In this document: positions 27,867-37,297 of the stretch, in pieces
How the letters are laid out: each line of letters begins with the position of its first letter
How positions within the stretch are numbered: position 1 is the first letter of the stretch
From: Sulfitobacter sp. DSM 110093
Lineage (GTDB): Bacteria; Pseudomonadota; Alphaproteobacteria; Rhodobacterales; Rhodobacteraceae
NCBI RefSeq assembly: GCF_022788715.1
Contig: NZ_CP085167.1
Location: forward strand, 3,028,501-3,092,500
Direction: 5' to 3'
DNA length: 64,000 nt
Made by a program: the position numbers and the translations under genes
Notes under the pieces: model-generated
Told to the model about the DNA's origin: nothing
The model's input: only the letters and a program-made list of their open reading frames with translations
Databases searched by the model: none

Positions 27867-28318
27867 CAGGCCACCCCGGTGGAGCCGAAACCGCCCGCAC
27901 CACGGGATGTTGCATTGAGGTTATCAACCAAATCGAACCCCGCTTGCACCACCGGCGCGACCACCATCTGCGCCACACGCGCCCCATGTTCCACCGTGAA
28001 TGCCTCAGTCCCCGTGTTGCCAAGGATCACCCCAACCACACCGCGATAATCACTGTCGATGGTGCCGGGGCTGTTGATCAGCGTGATCCCATGTTTCAGC
28101 GCCAGCCCAGAGCGGGGCCGGACCTGCACCTCAAAGCCCTGCGGGATTGCCATATGCAAACCGGTTGAAACCAACGCACGCGCGCCGGGGGCCAACGTAA
28201 CTGCGCCGCCGGGCAGGTTCGCGCGTAGATCCGCCCCGGCAGCGCCGGCGCTTTCATAGCTGGGCAGCGGCAAGTTTTGGTCTGCGTCTTCGGCCCAGCG
28301 AAGTTTGATCGTGGTCAT
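27866..28318 (-). CDS. dut: dUTP diphosphatase
   Basis: The 150-residue trimeric dUTPase hydrolyses dUTP to dUMP, keeping uracil out of DNA and feeding dTMP synthesis. Conserved motifs are present in order: 'AGADLRA', 'RPRSGLALK', 'GTIDSDYRG' and the C-terminal '[10 protein letters not shown]' that closes over the site. It lies nine bases after coaBC, a common gene pair, and overlaps the next gene by four bases. Confidence 0.97.
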   Translation of the reverse strand: MTTIKLRWAEDADQNLPLPSYESAGAAGADLRANLPGGAVTLAPGARALVSTGLHMAIPQGFEVQVRPRSGLALKHGITLINSPGTIDSDYRGVVGVILGNTGTEAFTVEHGARVAQMVVAPVVQAGFDLVDNLNATSRGAGGFGSTGVA

Positions 28319-28327
28319 AATCTCCCC

Positions 28328-29521
28328 TCAGGCCAGCGCGGCTGCGATACGTTGGGCCAACCGCGCGGCCACCGCATCTTTCCCCATACGCGGCCAATCC
28401 TCGGCACCGTCATCGGTGATAAGCGTCACGGCATTCTCAGTCCCGCCCATGATCCCGGTGCCGGGAGAAACATCATTGGCCACGATCCAATCGCAACCTT
28501 TGCGCGCGCGTTTGGCGGTGGCATGGGCCAGCACGTCATTGGTCTCGGCGGCGAAGCCGACCACGAGCGCCGGACGACCTTCGGTGCGTTGGCTTATGGT
28601 TTTTAGGATGTCGGGGTTTTCAGCGAAGGACAACGTCGGCAACCCGTCCTTGGATTTCTTGAGCTTGCGGTCGCTTGCCCCTTCAACGTGCCAATCAGCC
28701 ACCGCTGCTGCAAAAACACCGGCATCGGCAGGCAAGGCAGCCTCGACCGCTTCCATCATCTCTTGTGCCGTTTGGATTGCCACCACTTCGACGCCTTCGG
28801 GCGGAGGCACCTCTGCCGGTCCGGTGACAAACACCACCTCGGCCCCCATTGCCGCCAGCGCCCTTGCGATCGCCGTGCCCTGCGCGCCGGAAGAACGGTT
28901 GGCGATATAGCGCACTGGATCAATCGGCTCATGCGTGGGGCCCGACGTGACGACGATGCGCTTGCCCTTCAGCGGCCCGTCCGCCAGATGCGCCTCAACG
29001 GCGCTGACAATCTCAAGCGGTTCGGCCATCCGCCCCGGGCCAAATTCACCGCAGGCCATATCGCCATCATTCGGGCCGACCATCGCAATGCCATCGCCCC
29101 GCAAGGTAGCAATGTTGCGCTGCGTCGCCGGGTGCTGCCACATGCGCACGTTCATCGCGGGCGCAAGCAGAACGGGCGTGTCAGTGGCGAGGAGTAGCGT
29201 AGACGCCAGATCATTCGCTGACCCCTGCGCCATCTTAGCCATCAGATCGGCGGTGGCCGGGGCCACGACCAACAGATCAGCAGCGCGGCTAAGTTGGATA
29301 TGGCCCATTTCGGCCTCATCCCCGAGGTCAAAAAGATCGCGAAACACCTTCACGCCAGTCAGCGCGGAAACCGACAGCGGAGTCACAAACTCTTCGCCTG
29401 CGCGGGTCAGCACCGGGGTCACTTTCGCCCCACGCTCCCGCAGGCGGCGGATCAGATCGAGTGTTTTATAGGCGGCGATGCCGCCCCCGATGATCAGCAG
29501 AATATGTTTGCCCGACAGCAT
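28328..29521 (-). CDS. coaBC: bifunctional phosphopantothenoylcysteine decarboxylase / phosphopantothenate-cysteine ligase
   Basis: ATG 29521 (after GGGGGG) gives 397 residues beginning 'MLSGKHILLIIGGGIAAYK'. The N-terminal CoaC flavoprotein domain has the conserved 'PAMNVRMW' and the catalytic-Cys region near 'GDMACGEFGPGRM'. The C-terminal CoaB domain has 'VTSGPTHEPIDPVRYIANRS' and the CTP-linked segment near 'ANDV'. Together they make 4'-phosphopantetheine for coenzyme A. It is 80 bases after rpoH and nine before dut. Confidence 0.96.
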   Translation of the reverse strand: MLSGKHILLIIGGGIAAYKTLDLIRRLRERGAKVTPVLTRAGEEFVTPLSVSALTGVKVFRDLFDLGDEAEMGHIQLSRAADLLVVAPATADLMAKMAQGSANDLASTLLLATDTPVLLAPAMNVRMWQHPATQRNIATLRGDGIAMVGPNDGDMACGEFGPGRMAEPLEIVSAVEAHLADGPLKGKRIVVTSGPTHEPIDPVRYIANRSSGAQGTAIARALAAMGAEVVFVTGPAEVPPPEGVEVVAIQTAQEMMEAVEAALPADAGVFAAAVADWHVEGASDRKLKKSKDGLPTLSFAENPDILKTISQRTEGRPALVVGFAAETNDVLAHATAKRARKGCDWIVANDVSPGTGIMGGTENAVTLITDDGAEDWPRMGKDAVAARLAQRIAAALA

Positions 29522-29601
29522 AAAGGCCCCCCGATTGCATTCGGGAAACCTTAATCCGGCCAGCAGCAATCTGCCAGCCCCAGTGGTGTCAGAGCTGCGG
29601 C

Positions 29602-30480
29602 TCAGGCCAAGAAAGCAAAGACCTCACGCGATTGCATTTCTAGCGACTTGCGCATTTTGCCAAAGGCGGCGGCTTCCAACTGACGCACCCGCTCTTTGCT
29701 GAGGCTCAGCTCATCACCGAGGCTCTCCAAGGTGCGCGAAGGATCACGCAGTTTACGTTCGCGGACGATAAACTGCTCACGCTCCGAAAGCCCCTGCATC
29801 GCCGTCAGCAACCAGTTCCGCAATTGGGCTGTGTCGTGCTCTTCCTCAACCCGCTCAGCGGCCTGAGCGCTTTCATCGGCCAGCGCTTCGATCCACTCAC
29901 GGCCTTCGTCTTCGGCAGATTGGGTCGCATTCAGCGAATAATCAGAACCCGACAGACGGCCTTCCATCATTTCGACATCGTGCAGCGGCACACCAATTTC
30001 GGTTGAGATCATCTGGCGCAGTTGGTGCTTGTCCAGCGTCTCACCCACAGCAGAAGCCTCACGCTCAAGACGGGCTTGCACCCGGCGCATGTTGAAAAAC
30101 AGCGACTTTTGCGAGGAGGTCGAGCCGGTCCGCACCATCGACCAATTGCGCATCACATGATCTTGAATGCTCGCCTTGATCCACCAAACCGCATAGGTCG
30201 AGAAACGCACGCCACGGTCGGGGTCGAATTTGTCGGCGGCCTTCATCAGGCCCAGACCCGCCTCTTGGATCAGGTCGTTCATCGGGGCACCGTAGCGCTT
30301 GAATTTGCCGGCCATGGAAATGGCAAGGCGCATGTAGGCGGTGATCAAACGGTGCAGCGCGGCCTCGTCCCGCTGGTCACGCCACGCATAGGCCAATCGA
30401 AGCTCTGTATCGGCATCGAGCAGCTCGGCTTTCATAGCGGTGCGGGTAAGTGAGAATTCGCGTGCGGTTTGCAATGACAT
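29602..30480 (-). CDS. rpoH: RNA polymerase sigma-32 factor, RpoHII type
   Basis: The 292-residue sigma factor has regions 2 ('DLIQEAGLGLMKAADKFDPD', 'FSTYAVWWIKASIQD') and 4 ('SLGDELSLSKERVRQLE') and the RpoH box form 'QKSLFFNMRRV'. The N-terminus ('SLTRTAMKAELLDADTELRL') is that of the second alphaproteobacterial paralogue, RpoHII, rather than of heat-shock RpoHI. In R. sphaeroides RpoHII is switched on by RpoE and directs the singlet-oxygen and photo-oxidative response. GGGGGA lies before the ATG. It is divergent from cobU. Confidence 0.92.
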   Translation of the reverse strand: MSLQTAREFSLTRTAMKAELLDADTELRLAYAWRDQRDEAALHRLITAYMRLAISMAGKFKRYGAPMNDLIQEAGLGLMKAADKFDPDRGVRFSTYAVWWIKASIQDHVMRNWSMVRTGSTSSQKSLFFNMRRVQARLEREASAVGETLDKHQLRQMISTEIGVPLHDVEMMEGRLSGSDYSLNATQSAEDEGREWIEALADESAQAAERVEEEHDTAQLRNWLLTAMQGLSEREQFIVRERKLRDPSRTLESLGDELSLSKERVRQLEAAAFGKMRKSLEMQSREVFAFLA

Positions 30481-30532
30481 TTTGGATATCCCCCTAAGAG
30501 CATGGCTTGGCTTGTTATGCGCCGTTGAGAGA

Positions 30533-30560
30533 GATACGCAGAGCTATGCCATTTGGTTCA
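30533..30560 (-). promoter_or_regulatory. candidate ECF (RpoE-like) promoter of rpoH
   Basis: TGAACC (30560-30555) and CGTATC (30538-30533) on the minus strand are 16 bases apart. They lie about 50 bases before the rpoH ATG. They resemble the TGATCC ... CGTA pattern of the group that includes R. sphaeroides RpoE, with one mismatch in the -35 box. Confidence 0.3.
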
Positions 30561-30576
30561 AATATTTGGTGAGAAG

Positions 30577-31098
30577 ATGTTGCCAAGAAATACCTTTGCC
30601 CTAGGCGGCGCGGCTTCGGGGAAGTCAGAATGGGCAGAAGCGCTTGTAAATTCATGTGGCTTGCCAAAGACTTACCTCGCCACCGGGCGCATCTGGGATG
30701 ACGAAGTTCAAGAACGTGTGAACAAGCATCAATCAAGACGAGATGCAGGGTGGCGCACTGTCGAATGCCCGCTTGATCTGGCGGAACCCTTGGCGAAACT
30801 GCCTGCTGGCGAAATCGTGCTGATTGACTGTGCAACCATGTGGCTTAGCAATCATTTGATGGAAGGCGGCGATTTGGATGCGGCGCAGGCGACGCTTTTG
30901 GCGGCCTTGCGCGACTGTGCGGCGCATTGGGTCATCGTCTCTAACGAGGTAGGTCAGGGGATCGTGCCCGATAACGCCATGGCCCGCCAATTCCGCGAGG
31001 CACAGGGCCGGTTGAACATCGCATTGGCCGCAGAGGCAGAGACGGTCGTTCAGGTCGTTGTCGGCTTGCCACAGCTGTTGAAAGGCGAAATGCCATGA
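30577..31098 (+). CDS. cobU: adenosylcobinamide kinase / cobinamide-phosphate guanylyltransferase
   Basis: ATG 30577 places the P-loop 'LGGAASGKSEWAE' near residue 8, as in CobU, and gives 173 residues. The enzyme phosphorylates adenosylcobinamide and then attaches GMP, late steps of cobalamin assembly or salvage. Further matches are 'YLATGRIWDDE', 'LIDCATMWLSN' and 'VSNEVGQGIVP'. It overlaps the phosphatase gene by four bases. No B12 riboswitch is seen in the short upstream gap. Confidence 0.93.
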   Translation: MLPRNTFALGGAASGKSEWAEALVNSCGLPKTYLATGRIWDDEVQERVNKHQSRRDAGWRTVECPLDLAEPLAKLPAGEIVLIDCATMWLSNHLMEGGDLDAAQATLLAALRDCAAHWVIVSNEVGQGIVPDNAMARQFREAQGRLNIALAAEAETVVQVVVGLPQLLKGEMP

Positions 31099-31676
31099 CC
31101 ACTTGGCACTGGGTGCGTCACGGACCAACACATGAGAAAAACTTCGTCGGCTGGCGCGATGTGCCCGCTGACCTGTCCGATGCGCCGCGACTGGCGCGGC
31201 TGAATTTGCATTTACCTGATGACGCGCTCCTGCTGTCCTCTGATCTGATCCGCGCCGCCCATACTGCGGATGCCTTAGAACAGCCCGCGCGCCGCCGCCT
31301 GCCCCATGAACCTGATCTACGCGAATTGCATTTCGGTGCATGGGACGGGATGCATTTTTCCGAAGTTTCCGCCCGCGACCCCGACCTCAGCCGTGCCTAT
31401 TGGGAAACGCCCGGCGATGTCGTCGCGCCGGAGGGTGAAAGCTGGAACCAGACCAAAGCCCGCGTCGATCGGGTGGTCGCAAGGATCAACACCGCATACC
31501 CGCAAGCGCATGTGATTGCCGTGGCGCATTTTGGCGTGATCCTGACGCAAGTTCAGCAAGCTCAGGGCGGCGGCCCTCTTGAGGCGATGGCCCATAAAAT
31601 CGACAATCTCTCCGTCACGCATTTGGTGCATGAAAGCGGCAATTGGCAGATCAAAGCGGTCAATCACACGCCATAG
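31095..31676 (+). CDS. histidine phosphatase, probable alpha-ribazole phosphatase (CobC-like)
   Basis: The 193-residue protein has the phosphohistidine motif R8-H9-G10 ('WVRHGPTHEKNFVGW'), the acid 'LRELHFGAWDGM' and a second His ('VAHFGV'). It is a histidine-phosphatase-superfamily member. The ATGA overlap with cobU makes alpha-ribazole-5'-phosphate dephosphorylation (CobC) the best guess; the family also contains many unspecific phosphatases. Confidence 0.8.
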   Translation: MTTWHWVRHGPTHEKNFVGWRDVPADLSDAPRLARLNLHLPDDALLLSSDLIRAAHTADALEQPARRRLPHEPDLRELHFGAWDGMHFSEVSARDPDLSRAYWETPGDVVAPEGESWNQTKARVDRVVARINTAYPQAHVIAVAHFGVILTQVQQAQGGGPLEAMAHKIDNLSVTHLVHESGNWQIKAVNHTP

Positions 31677-31735
31677 CAAGCTTGGACCGTACAAAGCGCT
31701 TTGCTTGACCGCCCGCTTCTGAGTATTTTCCGCCT

Positions 31736-32419
31736 ATGACATATGATCTTTATATCGGCGATCGCACCTTCTCTAGCTGGTCCCTCCGGGGCTGGCTGAT
31801 GCTTGAAAAATTCAATCTGCCGTACCGCACGCATCTTGCGGGCCTCTACAGCGGGACCATGGTGGATGATCTCGCCGCCCTTGCGCCCGCGCGACTGGTA
31901 CCGGTGCTTCGTCTGCCTGATGGCACGGTGGTGGGTGAAAGTTTGGCCATGGCAGAAACACTGGCCGAACGTCATCCCGAAGCCGGGCTTTGGCCCGCCG
32001 ATCCTGCCGCACGCGCGACTGCACGCTGGCTATGTGCCGCCATGGCCTCAGGCTTTGGCGCGCTGCGCGGAGCCTGCCCGATGCAGTTGGAACATGTGTG
32101 GGAGGCCTTCGCCCCAGATGCCAACACCCGGCAAGACCTAGAGCGTATCGAAGACCTCTGGCGCCACGCCCGCAGCCAGCCCCAGAGTGGTGGGCCATGG
32201 CTTTTCGGTGACTATTCGTTGGCCGATGTATTCTATGCGCCGGTCGCCGCGCGGATCATCGGTTATGACCTGCCCGTCTCGGCTGAGGCACGAACGTATT
32301 GCGAGACTACGATCAACGATCCAGCCTTTAAGGCATGGCGCGCCGCCGGGTTGGAAACCAAATATGACCCGTTCCCCTATGAGCTTGGTCTGCCCAAACG
32401 GAACTGGCCGGTCTCCTGA
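31736..32419 (+). CDS. glutathione S-transferase family protein
   Basis: The 227-residue protein has an N-terminal thioredoxin-fold domain ('DLYIGDRTFSSWSLRGWLML', with 'FSSWSLR' at the active-site serine position) and a helical C-terminal domain. 'VPVLRLPDGTVVGESLAMAE' is the glutathione-binding stretch. The substrate is unknown. It stands 59 bases after the phosphatase gene and before comM. Confidence 0.85.
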   Translation: MTYDLYIGDRTFSSWSLRGWLMLEKFNLPYRTHLAGLYSGTMVDDLAALAPARLVPVLRLPDGTVVGESLAMAETLAERHPEAGLWPADPAARATARWLCAAMASGFGALRGACPMQLEHVWEAFAPDANTRQDLERIEDLWRHARSQPQSGGPWLFGDYSLADVFYAPVAARIIGYDLPVSAEARTYCETTINDPAFKAWRAAGLETKYDPFPYELGLPKRNWPVS

Positions 32420-32492
32420 CTAAGACCTGCGTTAACCATTCCTAAACCCGTCTTGCTTACCGATTAACCATAGCAAGGCGGGAGAACGGACG

Positions 32493-34010
32493 ATGGTATC
32501 GCGGGCCTATACGGTCGCATTTCAGGGGGTAGAAGCGCGACTTGTCGAAGTGCAATGTGCGATGACAGCAGGCTTGCCCGGCTTTTCCATCGTGGGGCTG
32601 GCCGACAAGGCGGTGTCAGAGGCGCGCGACCGCGTGCGCACGGCCCTTGGCGCCATGGCAATCGCGCTGCCGTCAAAGCGCATCACCGTCAATCTCTCCC
32701 CCGCTGACCTGCCCAAAGAAGGTAGCCATTTCGACCTGCCCATCGCAATGGCGCTTCTTTCGGCGCTTGATATCCTGCCTGATGACATCACCCAAAACAT
32801 CGTGGCCTTGGGAGAACTCTCGCTCGACGGGACGCTGATGCCCGTTGTCGGCGCCCTACCCGCCGCAATGGCCGCCGCCACCCATGACCGCAGCCTGCTT
32901 TGCCCCGCAGGGTCAGGGGCAGAGGCCGCATGGGTGGGCAAAACGCAGGTCATCGCCGCCGCTAATCTAGGTGATGTGGTTCGCCATTACACCGGGCAGG
33001 TGCCGATCACCCCGGCAGAACCGGGCGAGGTTCCCCTGATCGCGGCGGGCCGCGACCTGCGCGAAGTCAAAGGTCAAGAGCGCGCCAAACGTGCGCTGGA
33101 AATCGCGGCCGCAGGGCGACACCACCTTATGCTGGTTGGCACACCGGGATCGGGCAAGTCCATGCTGGCGGCGCGACTGCCCAGCATCCTGCCCCCACTC
33201 ACCGCGTCCGAGGCGCTTGAGACTTCGATGATCCACTCGCTTGCTGGGCTGCTGGACGAAGGCGGCATATCTCGCAGCCGCCCCTTCCGCGAGCCACATC
33301 ACACCGCGTCCATGGCCGCGATCATTGGCGGTGGGCGCCACGCGCGTCCCGGCGAGGTGTCTCTGGCCCACAACGGCGTACTTTTCATGGATGAGTTCCC
33401 CGAGTTTACTCGAACGGTGCTTGAAACCCTGCGCCAGCCGATTGAGACGGGCGAGGTGATGATCGCCCGCGCCAACGCCCATGTGAAATACCCCTGTCGT
33501 TTCATGCTGGTGGCCGCGGCAAACCCTTGTAAATGCGGCTATCTACCTGACCCGGCTCGCGCCTGCGCCCGTGTTCCAGCCTGCGGCGAAGACTATATGG
33601 GCCGCATTTCGGGCCCGCTGATGGACCGTTTTGATCTGCGCGTCGACGTGCCACCGGTCAGCTATACAGACCTTAACCTGCCCCCAAGCTCCGAAGGCTC
33701 TGCCGAGGTCGCCACAAGGGTCGCCGCCGCCCGGGCACGACAACTCACGCGCTATTCCGGGCAGGGCGGGATGTCGGCCAACGCCGATGTTTCGGGTGAC
33801 ATGTTAGAAGCAATCGTAAGCCCAGACACCGAAGCCCGCGAACTGCTGATCCGCGCCGCAGAACGTTTCCGGCTTTCCGCGCGCGGCTATCACCGGGTGT
33901 TGCGTGTGGCGCGCACCATCGCGGATCTGGAGGGCGTGGCGGAGGTACGCCGCCCCCATATGGCCGAAGCGATCAGTTTTCGCCTGCCCGATCCCGCGGC
34001 AGGGCGTTGA
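32493..34010 (+). CDS. comM: YifB/ComM-family Mg-chelatase-like AAA+ ATPase
   Basis: The 505-residue protein has the family order: an N-terminal Lon-protease-like domain ('VSRAYTVAFQGVEARLVEVQ', 'LPGFSIVGLADKAV'), a AAA+ module with Walker A 'GTPGSGKS' and Walker B 'GVLFMDEFPEF', a four-cysteine insertion ('NPCKCGYLPDPARACAR', 'PACGED') and a C-terminal helical domain. In Vibrio, ComM is a hexameric branch-migration helicase for natural transformation. The same role here is inference. Its last 38 bases overlap the end of the esterase gene on the other strand. Confidence 0.92.
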   Translation: MVSRAYTVAFQGVEARLVEVQCAMTAGLPGFSIVGLADKAVSEARDRVRTALGAMAIALPSKRITVNLSPADLPKEGSHFDLPIAMALLSALDILPDDITQNIVALGELSLDGTLMPVVGALPAAMAAATHDRSLLCPAGSGAEAAWVGKTQVIAAANLGDVVRHYTGQVPITPAEPGEVPLIAAGRDLREVKGQERAKRALEIAAAGRHHLMLVGTPGSGKSMLAARLPSILPPLTASEALETSMIHSLAGLLDEGGISRSRPFREPHHTASMAAIIGGGRHARPGEVSLAHNGVLFMDEFPEFTRTVLETLRQPIETGEVMIARANAHVKYPCRFMLVAAANPCKCGYLPDPARACARVPACGEDYMGRISGPLMDRFDLRVDVPPVSYTDLNLPPSSEGSAEVATRVAAARARQLTRYSGQGGMSANADVSGDMLEAIVSPDTEARELLIRAAERFRLSARGYHRVLRVARTIADLEGVAEVRRPHMAEAISFRLPDPAAGR

Positions 34011-34890
34011 TCCAATCGGCGAGGGAGGCAAGAGTTTGCCGCGCTTCTGGCAGATGGTTCTGAAACAACGGCCAGACATGGGGCAAATCATGGGCCTCTT
34101 CCAAGGTAACGGGCACGCCCGCCTCCTGCAGTCGCGCGGCGAAACGCTGGCTGTCATCGCGCAGAATCTCGCTGTCGCTTACGGTAAGCCAGACTGCCGG
34201 GGCGTTGTTGAAATCAGCGAAAAGCGGGCTGGCACGCGGGCTGGTTGCGCTTTGCCCTTGAAGGTAAAGTTGCGCCATCTTTGCTGCGCGGACCGCAGGC
34301 AAAAGCACGTCGCTTTCGGCATTATTTGAAAAACTGCCGCCTGAAAAAGTCATATCCAGCAAAGGTGAAAACGCAAAGGCCCCAACAGGCAGCGCGGCCC
34401 CTTCACCACAAAGCTGCGCCAGCAGATCAAAGACCAAGGCACCCCCCGCGCTGTCGCCGCCGATCACGATATCCTGTGCCGCAATGCCCATTTGGCGCAG
34501 CGCATTCCAAGCCGCACGGACATCTTCCGCAGGTTTGGGGAAGACCGCATCGGGCACCCGGCCATAGCGCGGCAGCACTGCCCGCGCATCGGTTAACAAG
34601 GCCAATCGCGCAACCATGGCGCGGTGGGTCTCAGGGCTGCCAAATACAAATCCACCGCCATGGATGTAAAGGATAACGCGGTTTTCTAGAACGCACGACG
34701 GCGTAAGCCAGAGCGCCGACCCTGCGCCCGGCAAATCCCGCCAATCCGCTCGCACGCCACGCGGCCCCCTGAAAAAGAGCCGCGCTTGCATCTCCATCGT
34801 GGCCCTCAAAATCTGAGGGTTTGCCCGCGCCAAAAAAGGTTTCTCAGTCAAGCGCAGGCAACGGTTCAACAGATGCTGACGCAGGCTCAC
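33973..34890 (-). CDS. alpha/beta hydrolase (HSL-family esterase)
   Basis: The 305-residue protein starts at GTG 34890, whose GTGA overlaps the gshB stop. The oxyanion motif '[11 protein letters not shown]', the nucleophile elbow 'GGDSAGG', and the acid and His in '[11 protein letters not shown]' are those of the hormone-sensitive-lipase group of esterases. The substrate is unknown. It is probably translated by coupling to gshB. The C-terminal codons lie antisense to the end of comM. Confidence 0.87.
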   Translation of the reverse strand: MSLRQHLLNRCLRLTEKPFLARANPQILRATMEMQARLFFRGPRGVRADWRDLPGAGSALWLTPSCVLENRVILYIHGGGFVFGSPETHRAMVARLALLTDARAVLPRYGRVPDAVFPKPAEDVRAAWNALRQMGIAAQDIVIGGDSAGGALVFDLLAQLCGEGAALPVGAFAFSPLLDMTFSGGSFSNNAESDVLLPAVRAAKMAQLYLQGQSATSPRASPLFADFNNAPAVWLTVSDSEILRDDSQRFAARLQEAGVPVTLEEAHDLPHVWPLFQNHLPEARQTLASLADWINALPRDRAGEN

Positions 34891-35822
34891 CCGCGGCGGG
34901 CCTCGATTGCCTCCCAGATCTTGCCAGCGATGTTCACACCGTCAAACCGTTCCAGTTCCTGAATGCCGGTGGGAGAGGTCACGTTAATCTCTGTCAGGTA
35001 GTCGCCGATCACATCGATGCCGACGAAAACCTGACCCTTTTCTTTCAGCAAGGGGCCGATGGCCGCGCAAATTTCTAGATCACGTTCGGTTAGCCCGACC
35101 TTCTCTGGCCGCCCGCCCACATGCATGTTCGACCGCGTTTCACCCTCTGCTGGAACACGGTTGATTGCGCCCACGGCCTCTCCGTCCACAAGGATGACAC
35201 GCTTGTCCCCCTTCGACACGGCAGGCAGAAATTTTTGCACGATCAGCGGCTCTCGGGAAAATCCGGTAAAGAGTTCATGCAAAGAGGTCAGATTGCGGTC
35301 ATTGGCATCAAGCCGGAACACCCCAGCCCCGCCATTGCCGTAAAGCGGCTTTAGGATCACATCGCCATGCTTGGCCTTGAAGGCTTTGATCGTAGAGAGA
35401 TCACGCGCGATCGTGGTCGGAGGCGTCAGTTGCGGGAAGTCGAGCACCATCAGTTTCTCTGGGTAGTTCCGCACCCAGAAGGGATCGTTGACCACCAGTG
35501 TGGTCTCTTTCAGCCGGTCCAATAGATGGGTAGACGTGATGTAATGCATGTCGAACGGCGGATCTTGACGTAGCCATACCACGTCAAAGTCGGCCAGATC
35601 GACCTCTCGCTCTTCTCCGAAGTGGGCGTGGTCTCCCTGCACACGCTGCACGGTAAAGTCATACCCCCGCGCCGTGATCCGCCCCTCTTGATAAGCCAAA
35701 TGATCAGGCGTGTAGAAAAACAGTTCATGCCCCCGCGCTTGCGCTTCTTCGGCAAGCCGAAAGCTGCTGTCGGCATTAATGTTCACGTCCCCGATCGGGT
35801 CCATCTGAAAGGCGATCTTCAT
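34887..35822 (-). CDS. gshB: glutathione synthetase
   Basis: ATG 35822 after GGGAGA gives 311 residues starting '[20 protein letters not shown]'. It joins gamma-glutamylcysteine and glycine to make glutathione. The ATP-grasp fold is clear ('[17 protein letters not shown]', '[14 protein letters not shown]', '[16 protein letters not shown]'). The gene belongs to the leftward group with rsmI and yraN upstream, an order often seen in alphaproteobacteria. Confidence 0.97.
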   Translation of the reverse strand: MKIAFQMDPIGDVNINADSSFRLAEEAQARGHELFFYTPDHLAYQEGRITARGYDFTVQRVQGDHAHFGEEREVDLADFDVVWLRQDPPFDMHYITSTHLLDRLKETTLVVNDPFWVRNYPEKLMVLDFPQLTPPTTIARDLSTIKAFKAKHGDVILKPLYGNGGAGVFRLDANDRNLTSLHELFTGFSREPLIVQKFLPAVSKGDKRVILVDGEAVGAINRVPAEGETRSNMHVGGRPEKVGLTERDLEICAAIGPLLKEKGQVFVGIDVIGDYLTEINVTSPTGIQELERFDGVNIAGKIWEAIEARRG

Positions 35823-35928
35823 CGGAGTCTCCCTGCTGCTTACCATGGTCATGACCCAACCCGGACCAGCGGCGCAGGCTTGAGGGATCATTTCCTAGAT
35901 GGCGCAGCAGGGGCCTATGCGCAATGGG

Positions 35929-36336
35929 TCAGCCGTGGCCAAAGGCGTTTTCGATGATTTCGGTCGCCCCCTGCCCGTCAACGAGTGCCACATCAAAGCG
36001 CACTTCGGTCAGGCTGCCAGCAGGTTCACCGGCAAGAAATTCTTCGGCAGAGCGGTAGATACGCCGCATCTGTCGGGGTGAAAGGCTTTCCGCCGCGCGT
36101 GCGAAACTCCGGCTTTGCTTCACCTCAACAAAGATCAAGGCGGCCCCATCACGCAGGATCAAATCAATCTCTCCGGCGCGGCCACGCCAGCGACGACGTG
36201 CGATGGCAAAGCCACGTCTTTCATAGTCTTGCGCGATCCTATTCTCGGCAGCGATCCCGGCATGATAGGCCATGCGGCCCCGTTGACGCTTGGCTGCAGT
36301 TCGCATCATCCCTGTTTCACTCTGCGCCATTTCCAT
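35929..36336 (-). CDS. YraN-family (UPF0102) putative endonuclease-like protein
   Basis: I use ATG 36336 (135 residues), but ATGs at 36309 and 36276 are also possible and none has a strong ribosome site. The PD-(D/E)xK core typical of UPF0102 is present: 'YERRGFAIARRRWRGRAGEIDLI' ending in GEIDLI, then 'FVEVKQSRS' with E and K. The function of YraN is not established. It is 16 bases after rsmI, its common neighbour. Confidence 0.85.
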   Translation of the reverse strand: MEMAQSETGMMRTAAKRQRGRMAYHAGIAAENRIAQDYERRGFAIARRRWRGRAGEIDLILRDGAALIFVEVKQSRSFARAAESLSPRQMRRIYRSAEEFLAGEPAGSLTEVRFDVALVDGQGATEIIENAFGHG

Positions 36337-36352
36337 CAGTCCGACCGTTGTA

Positions 36353-37210
36353 CTAATCTTTGCCGAGCGCCAATGCCGCCTGATAGACCTGCCGCCGGGG
36401 CAGACCATGCGCCTGCGCCACCAAATCGACAGCATCGCGCATCGACAGTTCCTTCAGCGCCCGTTGCAAATCAGTTTCTAGGTCAACTTGATTAACAGAA
36501 TCTGAACGACCGCGATCAATAAGCACGACCACCTCACCTTTTGGCGCTTTCGCTTGATGAATCTCGGCTAGGTTTTCCAGCGTATCGCGTTGAACCTCTT
36601 CAAATTTCTTAGTCAACTCCCGGCACATCGCAGCCTGTCGTTCTGCGCCCAGCGCGGTTGCAGCATCGCGCAGCATCGCCCCAAGCCGCTTTGGTGATTC
36701 GTAGAAAACCAAAGTCCCCGGCACATCGCGCAGCTTTTCCAAGGCGGCAATACGCGCAGATTTGCTATTGGGCAGGAAGCCCGCAAAGAAAAATGCATCT
36801 GTGGGCAAACCGCCCAGCGCCAACGCCGTCAACACCGCTGAGGGGCCGGGAGCGCAGGTCAGCATCACCCCGGCGGCGGCGGCGGCACGCCCCAATTCAA
36901 AGCCCGGATCGGCAATAAGCGGCATCCCGGCCTCGGACGCATAGGCGACCGATTTGCCCTCTCGGATTGCCGCGATAAGCCGCTCTTGCACGGATGTGCC
37001 GCTGTGATCATGCAGGGCTAGAACCTTGCGGCCTGAAAGTGGCACACCGTGAATTTCCATCAGCCGGCGCAGGCTGCGGGTGTCCTCTGCCGCCAACAGA
37101 TCCGCCGAGGCGAGCGTGTCCAGCGCGCGCAACGTGATATCGCGCGCCGTGCCGATTGGGACGCCCACGAAATACAGTCCCGGGGCTAGCTCTGTCTTGA
37201 GGAATTTCAA
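36353..37210 (-). CDS. rsmI: 16S rRNA (cytidine(1402)-2'-O)-methyltransferase
   Basis: The 285-residue protein matches RsmI: 'GLYFVGVPIGTARDITLRAL', 'AAEDTRSLRRL', 'YASEAGMPLIADPG', 'PGPSAVLTALALGGLP' and 'FYESPKRL' are family signatures of this SAM-dependent enzyme, which 2'-O-methylates C1402 in the ribosomal decoding centre. It heads the leftward group rsmI-yraN-gshB and is divergent from the lipoprotein gene. Confidence 0.95.
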   Translation of the reverse strand: MKFLKTELAPGLYFVGVPIGTARDITLRALDTLASADLLAAEDTRSLRRLMEIHGVPLSGRKVLALHDHSGTSVQERLIAAIREGKSVAYASEAGMPLIADPGFELGRAAAAAGVMLTCAPGPSAVLTALALGGLPTDAFFFAGFLPNSKSARIAALEKLRDVPGTLVFYESPKRLGAMLRDAATALGAERQAAMCRELTKKFEEVQRDTLENLAEIHQAKAPKGEVVVLIDRGRSDSVNQVDLETDLQRALKELSMRDAVDLVAQAHGLPRRQVYQAALALGKD

Positions 37211-37297
37211 CGCTGGACCCGCCTTTCGCAGTGACTATGATCGCGGCCATGTTCCGGCGACCGTCGTCGTCTTGCCACCACCGGGGAGTGAATACAA

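Noticed and set aside
30481..30576. Cobalamin riboswitch before cobU
   Set aside because: The gap is under 100 bases and no B12-box sequence is present.
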